The position numbers and the translations under genes were made by a program. The notes beneath the pieces are model-generated. The model ran no database searches and had not been told where the DNA came from. It saw only the letters and a list, made by a program, of their open reading frames with translations. Positions 34,623-42,532 of a stretch of 64,000 bases of DNA are shown piece by piece; the stretch's first letter is position 1; every line of letters begins with the position of its first letter. Source of the stretch: Virgisporangium aliadipatigenens (GTDB taxonomy: Bacteria; Actinomycetota; Actinomycetes; Mycobacteriales; Micromonosporaceae); the NCBI RefSeq assembly GCF_016863615.1, contig NZ_BOPF01000026.1, positions 62,001 to 126,000 of the forward strand, given 5' to 3'.

Positions 34623-35063
34623 GGCGGGGGTTCACCTCCCGCCCCACGCCCGCCCCCGCAGGAGCACAAAGGGCTGGGCGGGGCGGTGCGGGGCGATCCG
34701 AGATCGGAAAGGGAACCGCCGCCGACCCAAAGCGGGTCAGCTCATGCGTGGCGTGAGCGCATCAGGCCCGGGGTGGAGCCAGTCCTCCCAACCGGGGATC
34801 TGGCAAACGGGGCGATGAGGTGTCAGCGCATCGACAGCGCAGCAACCCGGGGCAGACGCAGCACACTCCACGGGAACCTGTCCCGGGCCGGCGGCGGGCG
34901 AAACCCCGCCGTCCGCCTCTGGGCGCCGATCGGTGATCCCGCACCCCGTCAATCCCGCCCAGGACAGCGCCGGCGAACAGCGGCCCCGCTGTCCACCGCT
35001 GTCCGACCGCACACCGCTGGCTGCCCACGGCCGCCGCTGGACAGTGCCTGCGTCCGGCCGGGA

Positions 35064-35075
35064 TGGACATGTCCA
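35064..35075. promoter_or_regulatory. Perfect palindrome TGGACATGTCCA
   Basis: A 12-base perfect palindrome made of two back-to-back copies of the recurrent TGGACA/TGTCCA motif. It lies 440 bases upstream of the T4SS operon, and would suit a dimeric DNA-binding protein as operator or origin site. Confidence 0.55.
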
Positions 35076-35112
35076 GGCTTGGCCGGCACGGACGTGCTGG
35101 TCGGACTCGCGA

Positions 35113-35160
35113 ACGCGGGTGGGCCCGCGCCGCGTGTCGTGCGGCGGGACCCACCCGCGT
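35113..35160 (-). terminator. Strong stem-loop after the gene at 35175
   Basis: Outer arms ACGCGGGTGGG and CCCACCCGCGT are perfect; inner CCGC-type pairs continue with one mismatch to a loop of about 7 bases. It lies 15 bases past the stop of the minus-strand gene at 35175 and fits an intrinsic terminator. Confidence 0.75.
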
Positions 35161-35174
35161 ATCCGGCCTGTCGG

Positions 35175-36137
35175 TCAGGCGGCCATCCCGTGGCCAGCCG
35201 GCGTGACCACGTCCGGCGCGCCCTGTCCGCGATTGGCCACGCCGATGGCTGTCCGGCCGCGGCCGGTGTCCGACCCGGAGACGGCCACGCCAGACATGCC
35301 GGTGTCCGCGCGCACCCGGCGTTCCACGGCCGTGGCGCGGGCGCGAGCGGCCTCCGGGACGACCGAGCCGGTCAGCAAGCCGGAGGCGAGAGCCGCCGCG
35401 AGGCGGTCACCGGCACGGTTGAGCCGCATCCGCAGACAGTCGGCCGTGACCCCGAGCCGCGCGGCGACCGGCTCGATCGCCCGGTAGCCCAGCCGTACCT
35501 CCAGGAACGGTTCTTCATCGGCGGCGGCGATGACACCGAGCTGGCAGGCGCGGCGCACCAGCAGATCCGGATGTCCGTACGGCCGCTGCGGAGTGCGAGA
35601 ACCAGCCACGGCCAGGTCGACGTCCTCGACCAGCTCCGCATCGTCGGTGCGCGTCCGTGTCCGCAGACGCAGCCCCGCGTCCTGGCCGGCCCGCACCAGG
35701 CGGATGAACACGGCCGGTTTGGCCAGGTCCAACCGGTGGTCGACCGCGGCCAGGAAGCCGGTCAGTACCTCGCTGTCCATGTCCTCGGCGTCACCGGTGA
35801 AGCCGTTGCGCAGGCGACGGGTCACCCGCGACAGGCCAGGCGCGGCCATCGCGATGACGGCCAGCCGCCAACCGCCGCCGTCCACCCGGGCGCGGGTCAC
35901 CAGCTCCCGCCACACCACGTCCGCCGCGTCATGACGGCCGGGGTTGTCCAGCAGCCACCGCCGCAGAGCCACCAACGACACCACGCCCGCCGGCAGCCCC
36001 AAGCCGTTGCCCGCGGCTGACAGTGCATCGCAGTCGAGCAACAGCGGCGTTTCCTGCGCGGCGAACGCGGCCTCGACCGCACGCAAGTGCGAGCCGGCAC
36101 GGGTGCTGAAACGGCGAGGCGCAACGATCGTGGACAC
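35175..36137 (-). CDS. Helical protein of unknown function, possibly sigma-factor-like
   Basis: 320 residues. The middle is helical with TGDAEDMDSEVLTGFLAAVDH and KPAVFIRLVRAGQDAGLRLR, and residues about 205-250 (CQLGVIAAADEEPFLEVRLGY, then VAARLGVTADCLRMRLNRAG) look like a sigma-70 region-4 type helix-turn-helix. Such proteins occur in actinomycete mobile elements near the transfer genes. It is flanked on both sides by the CTGTCCA repeats, making it a candidate for the regulator that reads them. The C-terminal 60 residues are disordered-looking. Confidence 0.5.
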   Translation of the reverse strand: MSTIVAPRRFSTRAGSHLRAVEAAFAAQETPLLLDCDALSAAGNGLGLPAGVVSLVALRRWLLDNPGRHDAADVVWRELVTRARVDGGGWRLAVIAMAAPGLSRVTRRLRNGFTGDAEDMDSEVLTGFLAAVDHRLDLAKPAVFIRLVRAGQDAGLRLRTRTRTDDAELVEDVDLAVAGSRTPQRPYGHPDLLVRRACQLGVIAAADEEPFLEVRLGYRAIEPVAARLGVTADCLRMRLNRAGDRLAAALASGLLTGSVVPEAARARATAVERRVRADTGMSGVAVSGSDTGRGRTAIGVANRGQGAPDVVTPAGHGMAA

Positions 36138-36834
36138 AAGGGACTCCCGGCGAGAAGGGTCTGGCGGCGCTACGAGTCGCGCGCCGAGACCGGGAATCCT
36201 GCACCCGGCCGCGCGTCAGTAATTCAGGAGCCGCTGTCCACCCGCGCAGCCGACAGCAGCCAATCCGATGTCCACCACCGTCCAACCGCAACGGTCACCG
36301 GAAGTCGGCACCCGCGACACGACGAGCAACTGTCTACGACCGCAGCGCGGAGCCCAGACAGCAGCCGATACACGGAACGCTACTGTCCAGCTACGAACGG
36401 CAAAGCGTGGAGAGTGTGCGACCCGGCTGTACGTGACGACGTCGCGCTCGGCCCAGACGCAAGCGTCGACTCGCTGGGCGTCGCCTACCGAGGCCGGAAG
36501 GCGAGGACTCCGCGCCACCGTGCGGGAGTTGATGCCCAGCGGGGTGTCGCACAGCCGTCGGCGCCAACGATCGAGCCCTCAGCAGACGGCGACTGTCCAC
36601 GCGCCCTCCGGAGTAGCGCACCGCTGGACAGTCACGGTGCAGGACTGTCCAGGCACAACGGTCGCTGACCGCCACTGTCCAGATGCGCGAAGCGACCGTC
36701 CAGGACGCCGCTGTCCACCTCGCGGACCCGCACGGGCGCAGCGGACAGTGGATGGACAGCGGTGCTGCTGTTCGCCGCCGCTGTCCGGCACGCATATGTA
36801 GAGGTGTCAGCGCATTACGGCGCGGCGCGGAGCC
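36138..36834. repeat. CTGTCCA iteron-like cluster in a divergent spacer
   Basis: About 700 bases without a gene between divergent units. Exact TGTCCA lies at 36235, 36269, 36384, 36594, 36646, 36676 and 36712, and TGGACA at 36625 and 36753; near matches (CGTCCA, TGTCTA, CGGACA, TGTCCG) lie at 36279, 36331, 36697, 36742 and 36782. Several extend to CTGTCCAC. By simple composition (70 % GC) about 0.2 exact sites are expected here. The region may be a transfer or replication origin or a multi-site operator. Confidence 0.65.
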
Positions 36835-36939
36835 GTGACCATCATGAGAAGCCCCGAATCGAACCCGCACGAGAACCCGACTCCTGGCGCCGCAGCTTCG
36901 GGTCGCCACCAGAGGCATCAACCCTTCGAGGGCCCGACG

Positions 36940-37875
36940 ATGCCGGTGTCGGTCTGGCGCACCAGCCGCACCGGCACCGACGGAACCGGCATCAGCGCGA
37001 GCCTTGCCCAACGGATCGTCGTCACCTACAGCTTCCACGCAGCCACGGTCATCGACCTGACCAACAGCGACGCGATCACCACGGCCTGCCTCCGCGGCCG
37101 GCGGCGCCACCACCGTGCCTACTTCGACGGCGCGGCGGACCTGGTCATCACCAACGCGACCCGGCCTGACTCGCCGGACGATGCCGACCCGGCCGGAGGG
37201 GCGCACGAGCCCGTCGACGTCGCGCAGTGGTTCGGCACCGACCTCGCCGGGAACCCCCGCGTCCTGCGCGAGCACGTCACCGTCGGCGACGTACACCGGC
37301 AGGCAAGTCTGGTGGTCGCGACCCTGCCACTGCGTCCCGACATGAGGACCACCGACCGCGTTCGGCTGGAACTACTTGTGTCCGTCTGCGGCAGCCTGCT
37401 CCGCAACGACGGCTGCCTCGTCCTCATCCTCGACCACCCCGAAGGAACCGACCCTCTCACCAACGGACCACCGCAGCAGGACGCAGACATCTTCGCCATG
37501 GCCCTTCGCCACCTGCAACGCATCATCGTGATCGACACCGAATCCGACACCGACCAATACACCTACGGCATCGACGAAGAACTACTCGCCATCGACGCCG
37601 ACAATCGCCAGTGGCGCCTGCAACTGCGGGCACCACGCGATCTCCACGTATTCGTAACCCGCAAGGACCGGCCAAGCAATCACGGCCTCTCGCCACAACT
37701 CGTCTTCACCTACACCGACATCGCCGGACGGCATCGCGACCCCGACCCCTACATCGGCCGACACGGCGACCCGGACTACCAGGGACGACACCACACCTCC
37801 TCGAATCCCACGAAACCGCACCCGGACTCGATCCGACACGGCCGCACGCCCGGCCCCATCGACGGCGAACACTAG
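36940..37875 (+). CDS. Methyltransferase-like protein, probably inactive
   Basis: 311 residues from the ATG at 36940 (GAGGG upstream); an in-frame GTG at 36835 would add 35 residues. It starts MPVSVWRTSRTG and contains RIVVTYSFHAATVIDLTNSD, then YFDGAADLVITNATRPDSPD, LVSVCGSLLRNDGCLVLILD and RHLQRIIVID. This order resembles the DNA-methylase-like proteins of actinomycete ICEs (a class I Rossmann fold with a late beta-strand after GG.L), but the glycine-rich SAM motif and the catalytic PPY are absent. So I read it as a relic or a repurposed fold. It lies just past the repeat cluster. Confidence 0.45.
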   Translation: MPVSVWRTSRTGTDGTGISASLAQRIVVTYSFHAATVIDLTNSDAITTACLRGRRRHHRAYFDGAADLVITNATRPDSPDDADPAGGAHEPVDVAQWFGTDLAGNPRVLREHVTVGDVHRQASLVVATLPLRPDMRTTDRVRLELLVSVCGSLLRNDGCLVLILDHPEGTDPLTNGPPQQDADIFAMALRHLQRIIVIDTESDTDQYTYGIDEELLAIDADNRQWRLQLRAPRDLHVFVTRKDRPSNHGLSPQLVFTYTDIAGRHRDPDPYIGRHGDPDYQGRHHTSSNPTKPHPDSIRHGRTPGPIDGEH

Positions 37876-37965
37876 TGAATCGGAACCGGTCGTAACCTGC
37901 GCGGGCCGCTCGCCGTTCCGCCCGAACGATCACATGTAGGCGTTCGGCGCAACAAAGAAACCTCG

Positions 37966-38003
37966 GCTGTGGGCCGGAGTGGAACTCTGCTCCGGCCCAC
38001 AGC
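37966..38003 (+). terminator. Perfect 14-bp stem-loop
   Basis: GCTGTGGGCCGGAG (37966-37979) pairs fully with CTCCGGCCCACAGC (37990-38003) around a 10-base loop. It lies 90 bases past the stop at 37875 and before the next plus-strand gene, as an intrinsic terminator. Confidence 0.75.
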
Positions 38004-38048
38004 TGTGCGGCCGTGCCGCCTTCATCAGACATCCGAATGGAGCTGACA

Positions 38049-38807
38049 ATGTCAGTGCACCCGTCCCGCCACGCCATCCCCAACACCGGCAACAGCGCCG
38101 TCTCGCAACTCACGCACGACCTGCGCGCCGAACTGATCAACCTCGTGTACGCCGAAGCGATCACCTTCCACGAGGCGAATCAGATGCTGCAACGGCTCGA
38201 TCTGCTGCCGTTACGGCGCCGGTACCAGGTATCCGCCCGCGTTACCGTTTCGACAACGGTCACGTCCTCCAACGACGCCGCCGCAGGGCAGTACGCCGTT
38301 GCCGCGATCAACGCCGATCTGGCACATCTGCACGGCACCGAACTCGTCGCGCGCCACCCCATCCGATCCGGCGAAGGTCGCGAGGTGATCACCGCTCTAC
38401 GGACCGCCGCAAGGATCCATCATCCGCACCGGCTGCCCGCCGACACCTACGTCTTCGACGCCGATATCGTGCTCGCAACAACTGTCGCGGCTGCCGACCA
38501 CGACGGCGCCTGGCGCACCGCACAAGACCGAATCGCGAGGAGGCTCGCCGAATTGCCATCACGTTTCACGCGGCTGCGCACCGGCACGATCCGCCGCCAC
38601 CGCCTTCGCGCGATCGCCGGTCCGATCACCGCCACGAACGACGTCTGGCTACCCGGTGCACACGGCCATCCCGGCAGCCGCGAAAGCGCGGCTCCCGAGG
38701 CCCCGTTCACGACTCCTACCTTGGCTGACTCGAAGACGTTCCCGGACCAGGCCCACCATGGCGCGACGGCGACCAGGCGGCTGTGCCGGAGCGACGACCT
38801 GCCGTGA
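38049..38807 (+). CDS. Hypothetical protein coupled to the RecD2-like helicase
   Basis: 252 residues from the ATG at 38049 (GGAG six bases upstream). The N-terminal part is helical (LTHDLRAELINLVYAEAITF); the middle gives YQVSARVTVSTTVTSSNDAA and the like, a beta-rich region. The C-terminal 60 residues look disordered. No family recognised. Its stop overlaps the GTG start of the helicase gene, so the two products may act together. Confidence 0.55.
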   Translation: MSVHPSRHAIPNTGNSAVSQLTHDLRAELINLVYAEAITFHEANQMLQRLDLLPLRRRYQVSARVTVSTTVTSSNDAAAGQYAVAAINADLAHLHGTELVARHPIRSGEGREVITALRTAARIHHPHRLPADTYVFDADIVLATTVAAADHDGAWRTAQDRIARRLAELPSRFTRLRTGTIRRHRLRAIAGPITATNDVWLPGAHGHPGSRESAAPEAPFTTPTLADSKTFPDQAHHGATATRRLCRSDDLP

Positions 38808-41044
38808 CCGCCGGACCAACACATCCCGGTGCCATCCTCGACGCGGTCCTCGAGCGGATCACCTACGCCAACGAGGAGACCGGCTACACCATCGCCCGCG
38901 TCGCCACCGACCGCTCCCAGACCGACCTGCTCACCGTCGTCGGACCGCTGCTCGGCGCCCAACCCGGCGAGAGCCTGCGCCTGGTCGGCCGGTGGAGTTC
39001 GCACCCGCGCTACGGCAGGCAGTTCGAGGTGCACTCCTTCACCACGGTCCTGCCGGCGACCGTCCAGGGCATCGAGCGCTACCTCGGATCCGGGCTCATC
39101 AAAGGCATCGGCCCGAGGATGGCCGCCCGGATCGTCGAACACTTCGGCGTCGACACGCTGCGACTCATCGAGGAAAAGCCGGCCCGTCTCGTCGAGGTGC
39201 CCGGCCTCGGCCCAAAACGGACCGCCATGATCGCCACCGCGTGGGACGAGCAGCGGGCAATCAAAGAGGTGATGGTCTTCCTCCAGGGCGTCGGGGTGTC
39301 GACCTCCCTCGCCGTGCGGATCTACAAGCAGTACGGCGACGCATCAGTGACGGTGGTGCGCAACGAGCCCTACCGCCTCGCGGCCGACGTGTGGGGCATC
39401 GGCTTCCGCACCGCCGACACCATCGCCAAAGCGGTCGGCATCCCGCACGACAGCCCGCAGCGGGTCATGGCCGGCATCCAGTACACCCTGTCCGAGGCCG
39501 CCGACAGCGGCCACTGCTACCTGCCGGAGCCGAACCTCGTCACCGACGCGGTCGGGATCCTGGAGGTGCCCGCAGACCTCGTCCGCGCCTGTCTGGCCGA
39601 CCTCGCCGCGCAGGAGGCCGTCGTCGCCGAACCGGTCCCGAACCCGTCCACCGACGGGTCCACCATCCCCGCGGTGTACCTGGTGCCGTTCCACCGGGCG
39701 GAAGGCTCCCTCGCGGCCGGGTTCCTGCGACTCCTACGAGCCAAGAGTGACCGGCTGTCGGCGTTCACCGATGTCGACTGGACGAAGGCGCTCGCCTGGC
39801 TGCGTACCCGCACCGGCGCGGACCTCGCCCCCGAGCAGGAGGAGGCGGTCCGTCTCGCGCTGACGTCGAAGGTCGCCGTACTCACCGGCGGGCCCGGCTG
39901 CGGCAAGTCGTTCACGGTCCGTTCGGTCATCACCCTCGCCGTCGCCAAGAAGGCGAAGGTGGTCCTTGCCGCGCCGACCGGTCGGGCGGCGAAACGGCTC
40001 GCGGAACTGTCCGGACAGCCGGCCACGACCGTGCACCGGCTGCTGCAACTACGTCCCGGCGGTGACCCGAGCTTCGACCGCGACAACCCCCTCGACGCGG
40101 ACCTGGTCGTCGTTGACGAGGCGTCGATGCTGGACCTGCTGCTGGCCAACAAGCTCATCCATGCGATCCCGTCTGGAGCGCACCTGCTCCTCGTCGGCGA
40201 CGTCGACCAGCTCCCCTCGGTCGGCGCCGGCGAGGTGCTACGCGACGTCCTCGCCGCCGACACCGTCCCGCGGGTACGGCTGACCCGCATCTTCCGCCAA
40301 GCGGCCGAGTCCGGCGTCATCGTCAACGCCCACCGCATCAACGCCGGCCAAACCCCGATCTTCGGGCAGCATCCCGACTTCTTCCTGTTTCCCCACGACG
40401 AGCCCGAAGCCACCGCCGAGCTGGTGGTCGACATCGTCGCCCGCCGGATCCCGAAACGGTTCGGCATCGCCCCGCGCGACATCCAGGTGCTGACCCCGGT
40501 GCACCGCGGCCCGGCCGGCGCCGGACAGCTCAACGTGGCGTTGCAGCAGGCGATCGCCCCGGCCCGTGACGGCGCCCCCGAACGTCGCCACGGCGCGCGG
40601 GTGTTCCGGGTCGGCGACAAGGTCATCCAGGTGCGCAACAACTACGACAAAGGCGCCGCAGGGGTTTTCAACGGCACAGTCGGCGTCGTCACCGCGCTGT
40701 CCACCGTCGAGCGCCAGCTCACCGTGCGCACCGACGAAGACGAAGAGGTCGACTACGACTTCGACGAACTCGACGAACTCCAACACGCCTACGCCATCAC
40801 CGTGCACCGCTCCCAAGGCAGCGAATACCCGGCCGTGGTCATCCCGGTCACCATGTCGGCCTACACGCTGCTCCAGCGCAACCTGCTCTACACCGCTGTC
40901 ACCCGCGCCAAACGCCTCGTCGTCCTCGCCGGCAGCCGCAAAGCCCTCGCCATCGCCGTACGCACCGCCGGATCAGGACGCCGACACACCGCCCTCAGCC
41001 ACCGACTTACGCCCGACCCCATCGTCCATCGCCTACCTCAGTGA
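38804..41044 (+). CDS. recD2: RecD2-like DNA helicase
   Basis: 746 residues from a GTG in a GTGA overlap. The N-terminal domain (ITYANEETGYTIARVATD, about 20-90) is the RecD2 OB-like domain, followed by helix-hairpin-helix repeats (SGLIKGIGPRMAARIVEHFG, then VPGLGPKRTAMIATAWDEQR). The SF1B helicase core has Walker A GGPGCGKSFTVRS (about 362-374), DLVVVDEASMLDL, DVDQLPSVGAGEVLRD, and the C-terminal LQHAYAITVHRSQGSEYPAV. RecD2 unwinds 5'-to-3' and is used in repair; in mobile elements it may aid transfer or replication. Length is normal for the family. Confidence 0.9.
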   Translation: MTAGPTHPGAILDAVLERITYANEETGYTIARVATDRSQTDLLTVVGPLLGAQPGESLRLVGRWSSHPRYGRQFEVHSFTTVLPATVQGIERYLGSGLIKGIGPRMAARIVEHFGVDTLRLIEEKPARLVEVPGLGPKRTAMIATAWDEQRAIKEVMVFLQGVGVSTSLAVRIYKQYGDASVTVVRNEPYRLAADVWGIGFRTADTIAKAVGIPHDSPQRVMAGIQYTLSEAADSGHCYLPEPNLVTDAVGILEVPADLVRACLADLAAQEAVVAEPVPNPSTDGSTIPAVYLVPFHRAEGSLAAGFLRLLRAKSDRLSAFTDVDWTKALAWLRTRTGADLAPEQEEAVRLALTSKVAVLTGGPGCGKSFTVRSVITLAVAKKAKVVLAAPTGRAAKRLAELSGQPATTVHRLLQLRPGGDPSFDRDNPLDADLVVVDEASMLDLLLANKLIHAIPSGAHLLLVGDVDQLPSVGAGEVLRDVLAADTVPRVRLTRIFRQAAESGVIVNAHRINAGQTPIFGQHPDFFLFPHDEPEATAELVVDIVARRIPKRFGIAPRDIQVLTPVHRGPAGAGQLNVALQQAIAPARDGAPERRHGARVFRVGDKVIQVRNNYDKGAAGVFNGTVGVVTALSTVERQLTVRTDEDEEVDYDFDELDELQHAYAITVHRSQGSEYPAVVIPVTMSAYTLLQRNLLYTAVTRAKRLVVLAGSRKALAIAVRTAGSGRRHTALSHRLTPDPIVHRLPQ

Positions 41045-41189
41045 CCGGCCCAAACTGAACTCACCCGTGCTGACGTGGCTGACGATGGAGATCCACCGTT
41101 TTGGCGATGCTGGCGCATCGAACGCGCCGCCAGGACATGACGCGGACGGTCGACCGGCAGCCGTCGCTGCAGCCAACGAGTGGAGCGAC

Positions 41190-41636
41190 CTATTGTTGTT
41201 CACGCTCAATAGCAGCCTCAGCGCGATCAAGGTGATCCCACCAGTTCTCATCTTCTCGGCGGAACGCGGACAGCAGCGTCGCAGGAACGAGAAATATAAG
41301 GACGCTCACCTTTTCGGGAGTCAGAACCTCGGCAACCGGCCTACCAGCGAACATCGTCGCCAGGAACGTATAGACATCGTCAGCGCTGAACCCTGCCCAA
41401 GCCTCTGAGTCAGCGATCTCCTGCGCGAGTGTCCTCAGCTCTGAATCGGTTGGCCGTCCGGAGTGGATGTCAATAGCGACGAGCCCGGCCACTGCAATCG
41501 CGAGCTCGGAGCCTCGCCGGATGGCGTCGTCGTTTGGAAAAGCCCGGAGCGCAGTCGCCAGCAGGTCGGGATCGCGCTTGACGGCGGCAGCCAGCGCCTT
41601 ACGCACGAGGGGCTCGACATTCTTATCGATCTTCAT
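41190..41636 (-). CDS. Small helical protein of unknown function
   Basis: 148 residues from the ATG at 41636 (GGAGGAAC upstream). It reads as an alpha-helical soluble protein: DPDLLATALRAFPNDDAIRR, DSELRTLAQEIADSEAWAGF, then a weakly hydrophobic EKVSVLIFLVPATLLSAF. The upstream reading frame that continues from the DUF6244-like gene ends at 41623, inside this gene, so the two overlap. Not recognised. It probably forms an operon with the genes at 41623-42219. Confidence 0.6.
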   Translation of the reverse strand: MKIDKNVEPLVRKALAAAVKRDPDLLATALRAFPNDDAIRRGSELAIAVAGLVAIDIHSGRPTDSELRTLAQEIADSEAWAGFSADDVYTFLATMFAGRPVAEVLTPEKVSVLIFLVPATLLSAFRREDENWWDHLDRAEAAIEREQQ

Positions 41637-41964
41637 CGCGGTTCCTCCGCCGTTCCTGCCGTGACTTTAACCAAGATTGCCCACCGCTGATCGCACCAAG
41701 GAACGCCAGTGTTACCCCAACAGCAACTTTGGGGGCTAGAGGCAGAAACTCGACGATCGGCGATACCAAAAGCCCTATACCGGCCCCCAGGAATCCAATT
41801 CCTTCGGGACTGGGCGTTCGGCGTCCGGGCGGCTCCGCCGGGCCGTCGACGTCCCCGCTTCTTCGGTTGTTGTTAACTGGCGCTCGTCGTCGTGTAGACG
41901 TTGGCGCTGTGTCGGTCGGCGATCCTCTCGTCGAGTCGTTGCCCGTCGAGTCGCCGTCCGGCCC
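41623..41964 (-). pseudogene. In-frame extension of the DUF6244-like gene beyond TGA: linker and membrane tail
   Basis: After the TGA at 41965-41967 the same frame stays open for 113 codons to a TAA at 41623. Read by hand, it gives a Ser/Thr/Pro/Arg-rich linker (GDSTGNDSTRGSPTDTAPTS), then two hydrophobic stretches (IGFLGAGIGLLVSPIVEFL and VAVGVTLAFLGAISGG) and a basic tail (WLKSRQERRRNRDEDR). It has no ATG or GTG start; the first TTG lies inside the membrane part. This looks like the C-terminal half of one protein cut by a stop, a readthrough product, or a sequence error. Confidence 0.55.
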
Positions 41965-42219
41965 TCAACCAGCTGCGGCCCGTGCCCGGTTGAGCGCTTG
42001 GACGACCTTTTCCTGGCCGCCGTTGAGAGCGGTGATTGCTTCCTCGATCGCCGCTTTGAGGGCGTTGTATTCGGCGATCTTGTCGCGTGATCCGAGTGCT
42101 GTCGCCTGGGCGATGGCTTGCTCTGTCTTGCCCTTGGCGCCGTTGGCTGCCGCGATGCCCTGTCCGACGCCGGTGCCGGTCTGTTGAAGTGCGTGCATGA
42201 TCTCGTCAGCCGTGGACAC
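41965..42219 (-). CDS. DUF6244-like small helical protein
   Basis: 84 residues from a GTG at 42219 with GGGAGG five bases upstream. It starts STADEIMHALQQTGTGVGQG and is one long helical hairpin (TEQAIAQATALGSRDKIAEY then ALKAAIEEAITALNGGQEKV), ending RARAAAG. This resembles the DUF6244 family, small helical proteins of actinomycetes whose function is unknown; size and the two-helix plan recall WXG100-type secreted proteins, though no WXG is present. It is divergent from the FtsK-like gene, a pairing worth noting. The stop is followed in frame by a membrane tail. Confidence 0.6.
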   Translation of the reverse strand: MSTADEIMHALQQTGTGVGQGIAAANGAKGKTEQAIAQATALGSRDKIAEYNALKAAIEEAITALNGGQEKVVQALNRARAAAG

Positions 42220-42520
42220 GGCGCCCTCCCAGGGTCGAACTTGGTCGGCGGTCACCGTATCGATATCGCTGCTGCATGTCAGGCCCGCCCCGCCGGAACT
42301 GGCGGGAATGTGACGCTTCGCGCAGCACGGAGTCAGACAGTGTTGCGCTGAGTGCCGTCGAAGCTGCCGCGTGGGTGTGTCGGCGTGCTGTCGGTGATGA
42401 CGAGATCCGGTGGGCCGCATCCGTGACCTGCGATGCGGCAGATCTGGGGTGGCCGACGATCGATGCGTTCAGGCTTCTCGTTGGTAGTCTCGGCCGCGGT
42501 TCATGTTCGGTTGTTGATCG
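42220..42520. promoter_or_regulatory. Divergent spacer between the DUF6244-like and FtsK-like genes
   Basis: About 300 bases that must hold promoters for both directions. I see no gene in it. A run of six G (42521-42530 area) serves as the RBS of the FtsK-like gene. No clear -10/-35 pair could be fixed by eye. Confidence 0.4.
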
Positions 42521-42532
42521 TTGGGGGGACTG

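Larger units (their letters stand above)
34623..35174. other. Intergenic region upstream of the T4SS operon
   Basis: 552 bases with no convincing gene; the long plus-strand frame here is the shadow of the gene at 35175. It must hold the promoter of the T4SS operon. It contains TGTCCA-type sites at 34990, 35000 (TGTCCG), 35038 (TGGACA), 35064 and 35070, and a strong hairpin at 35113-35160. Confidence 0.6.

Noticed and set aside
34686-36020. 444-residue open frame on the plus strand
   Set aside because: Arg/Pro-rich shadow of the minus-strand gene at 35175 and of GC-rich spacer; no RBS and no protein-like pattern.
36138-36834. CRISPR array
   Set aside because: The repeat unit is 6-8 bases, in both orientations and irregularly spaced; no cas genes nearby.
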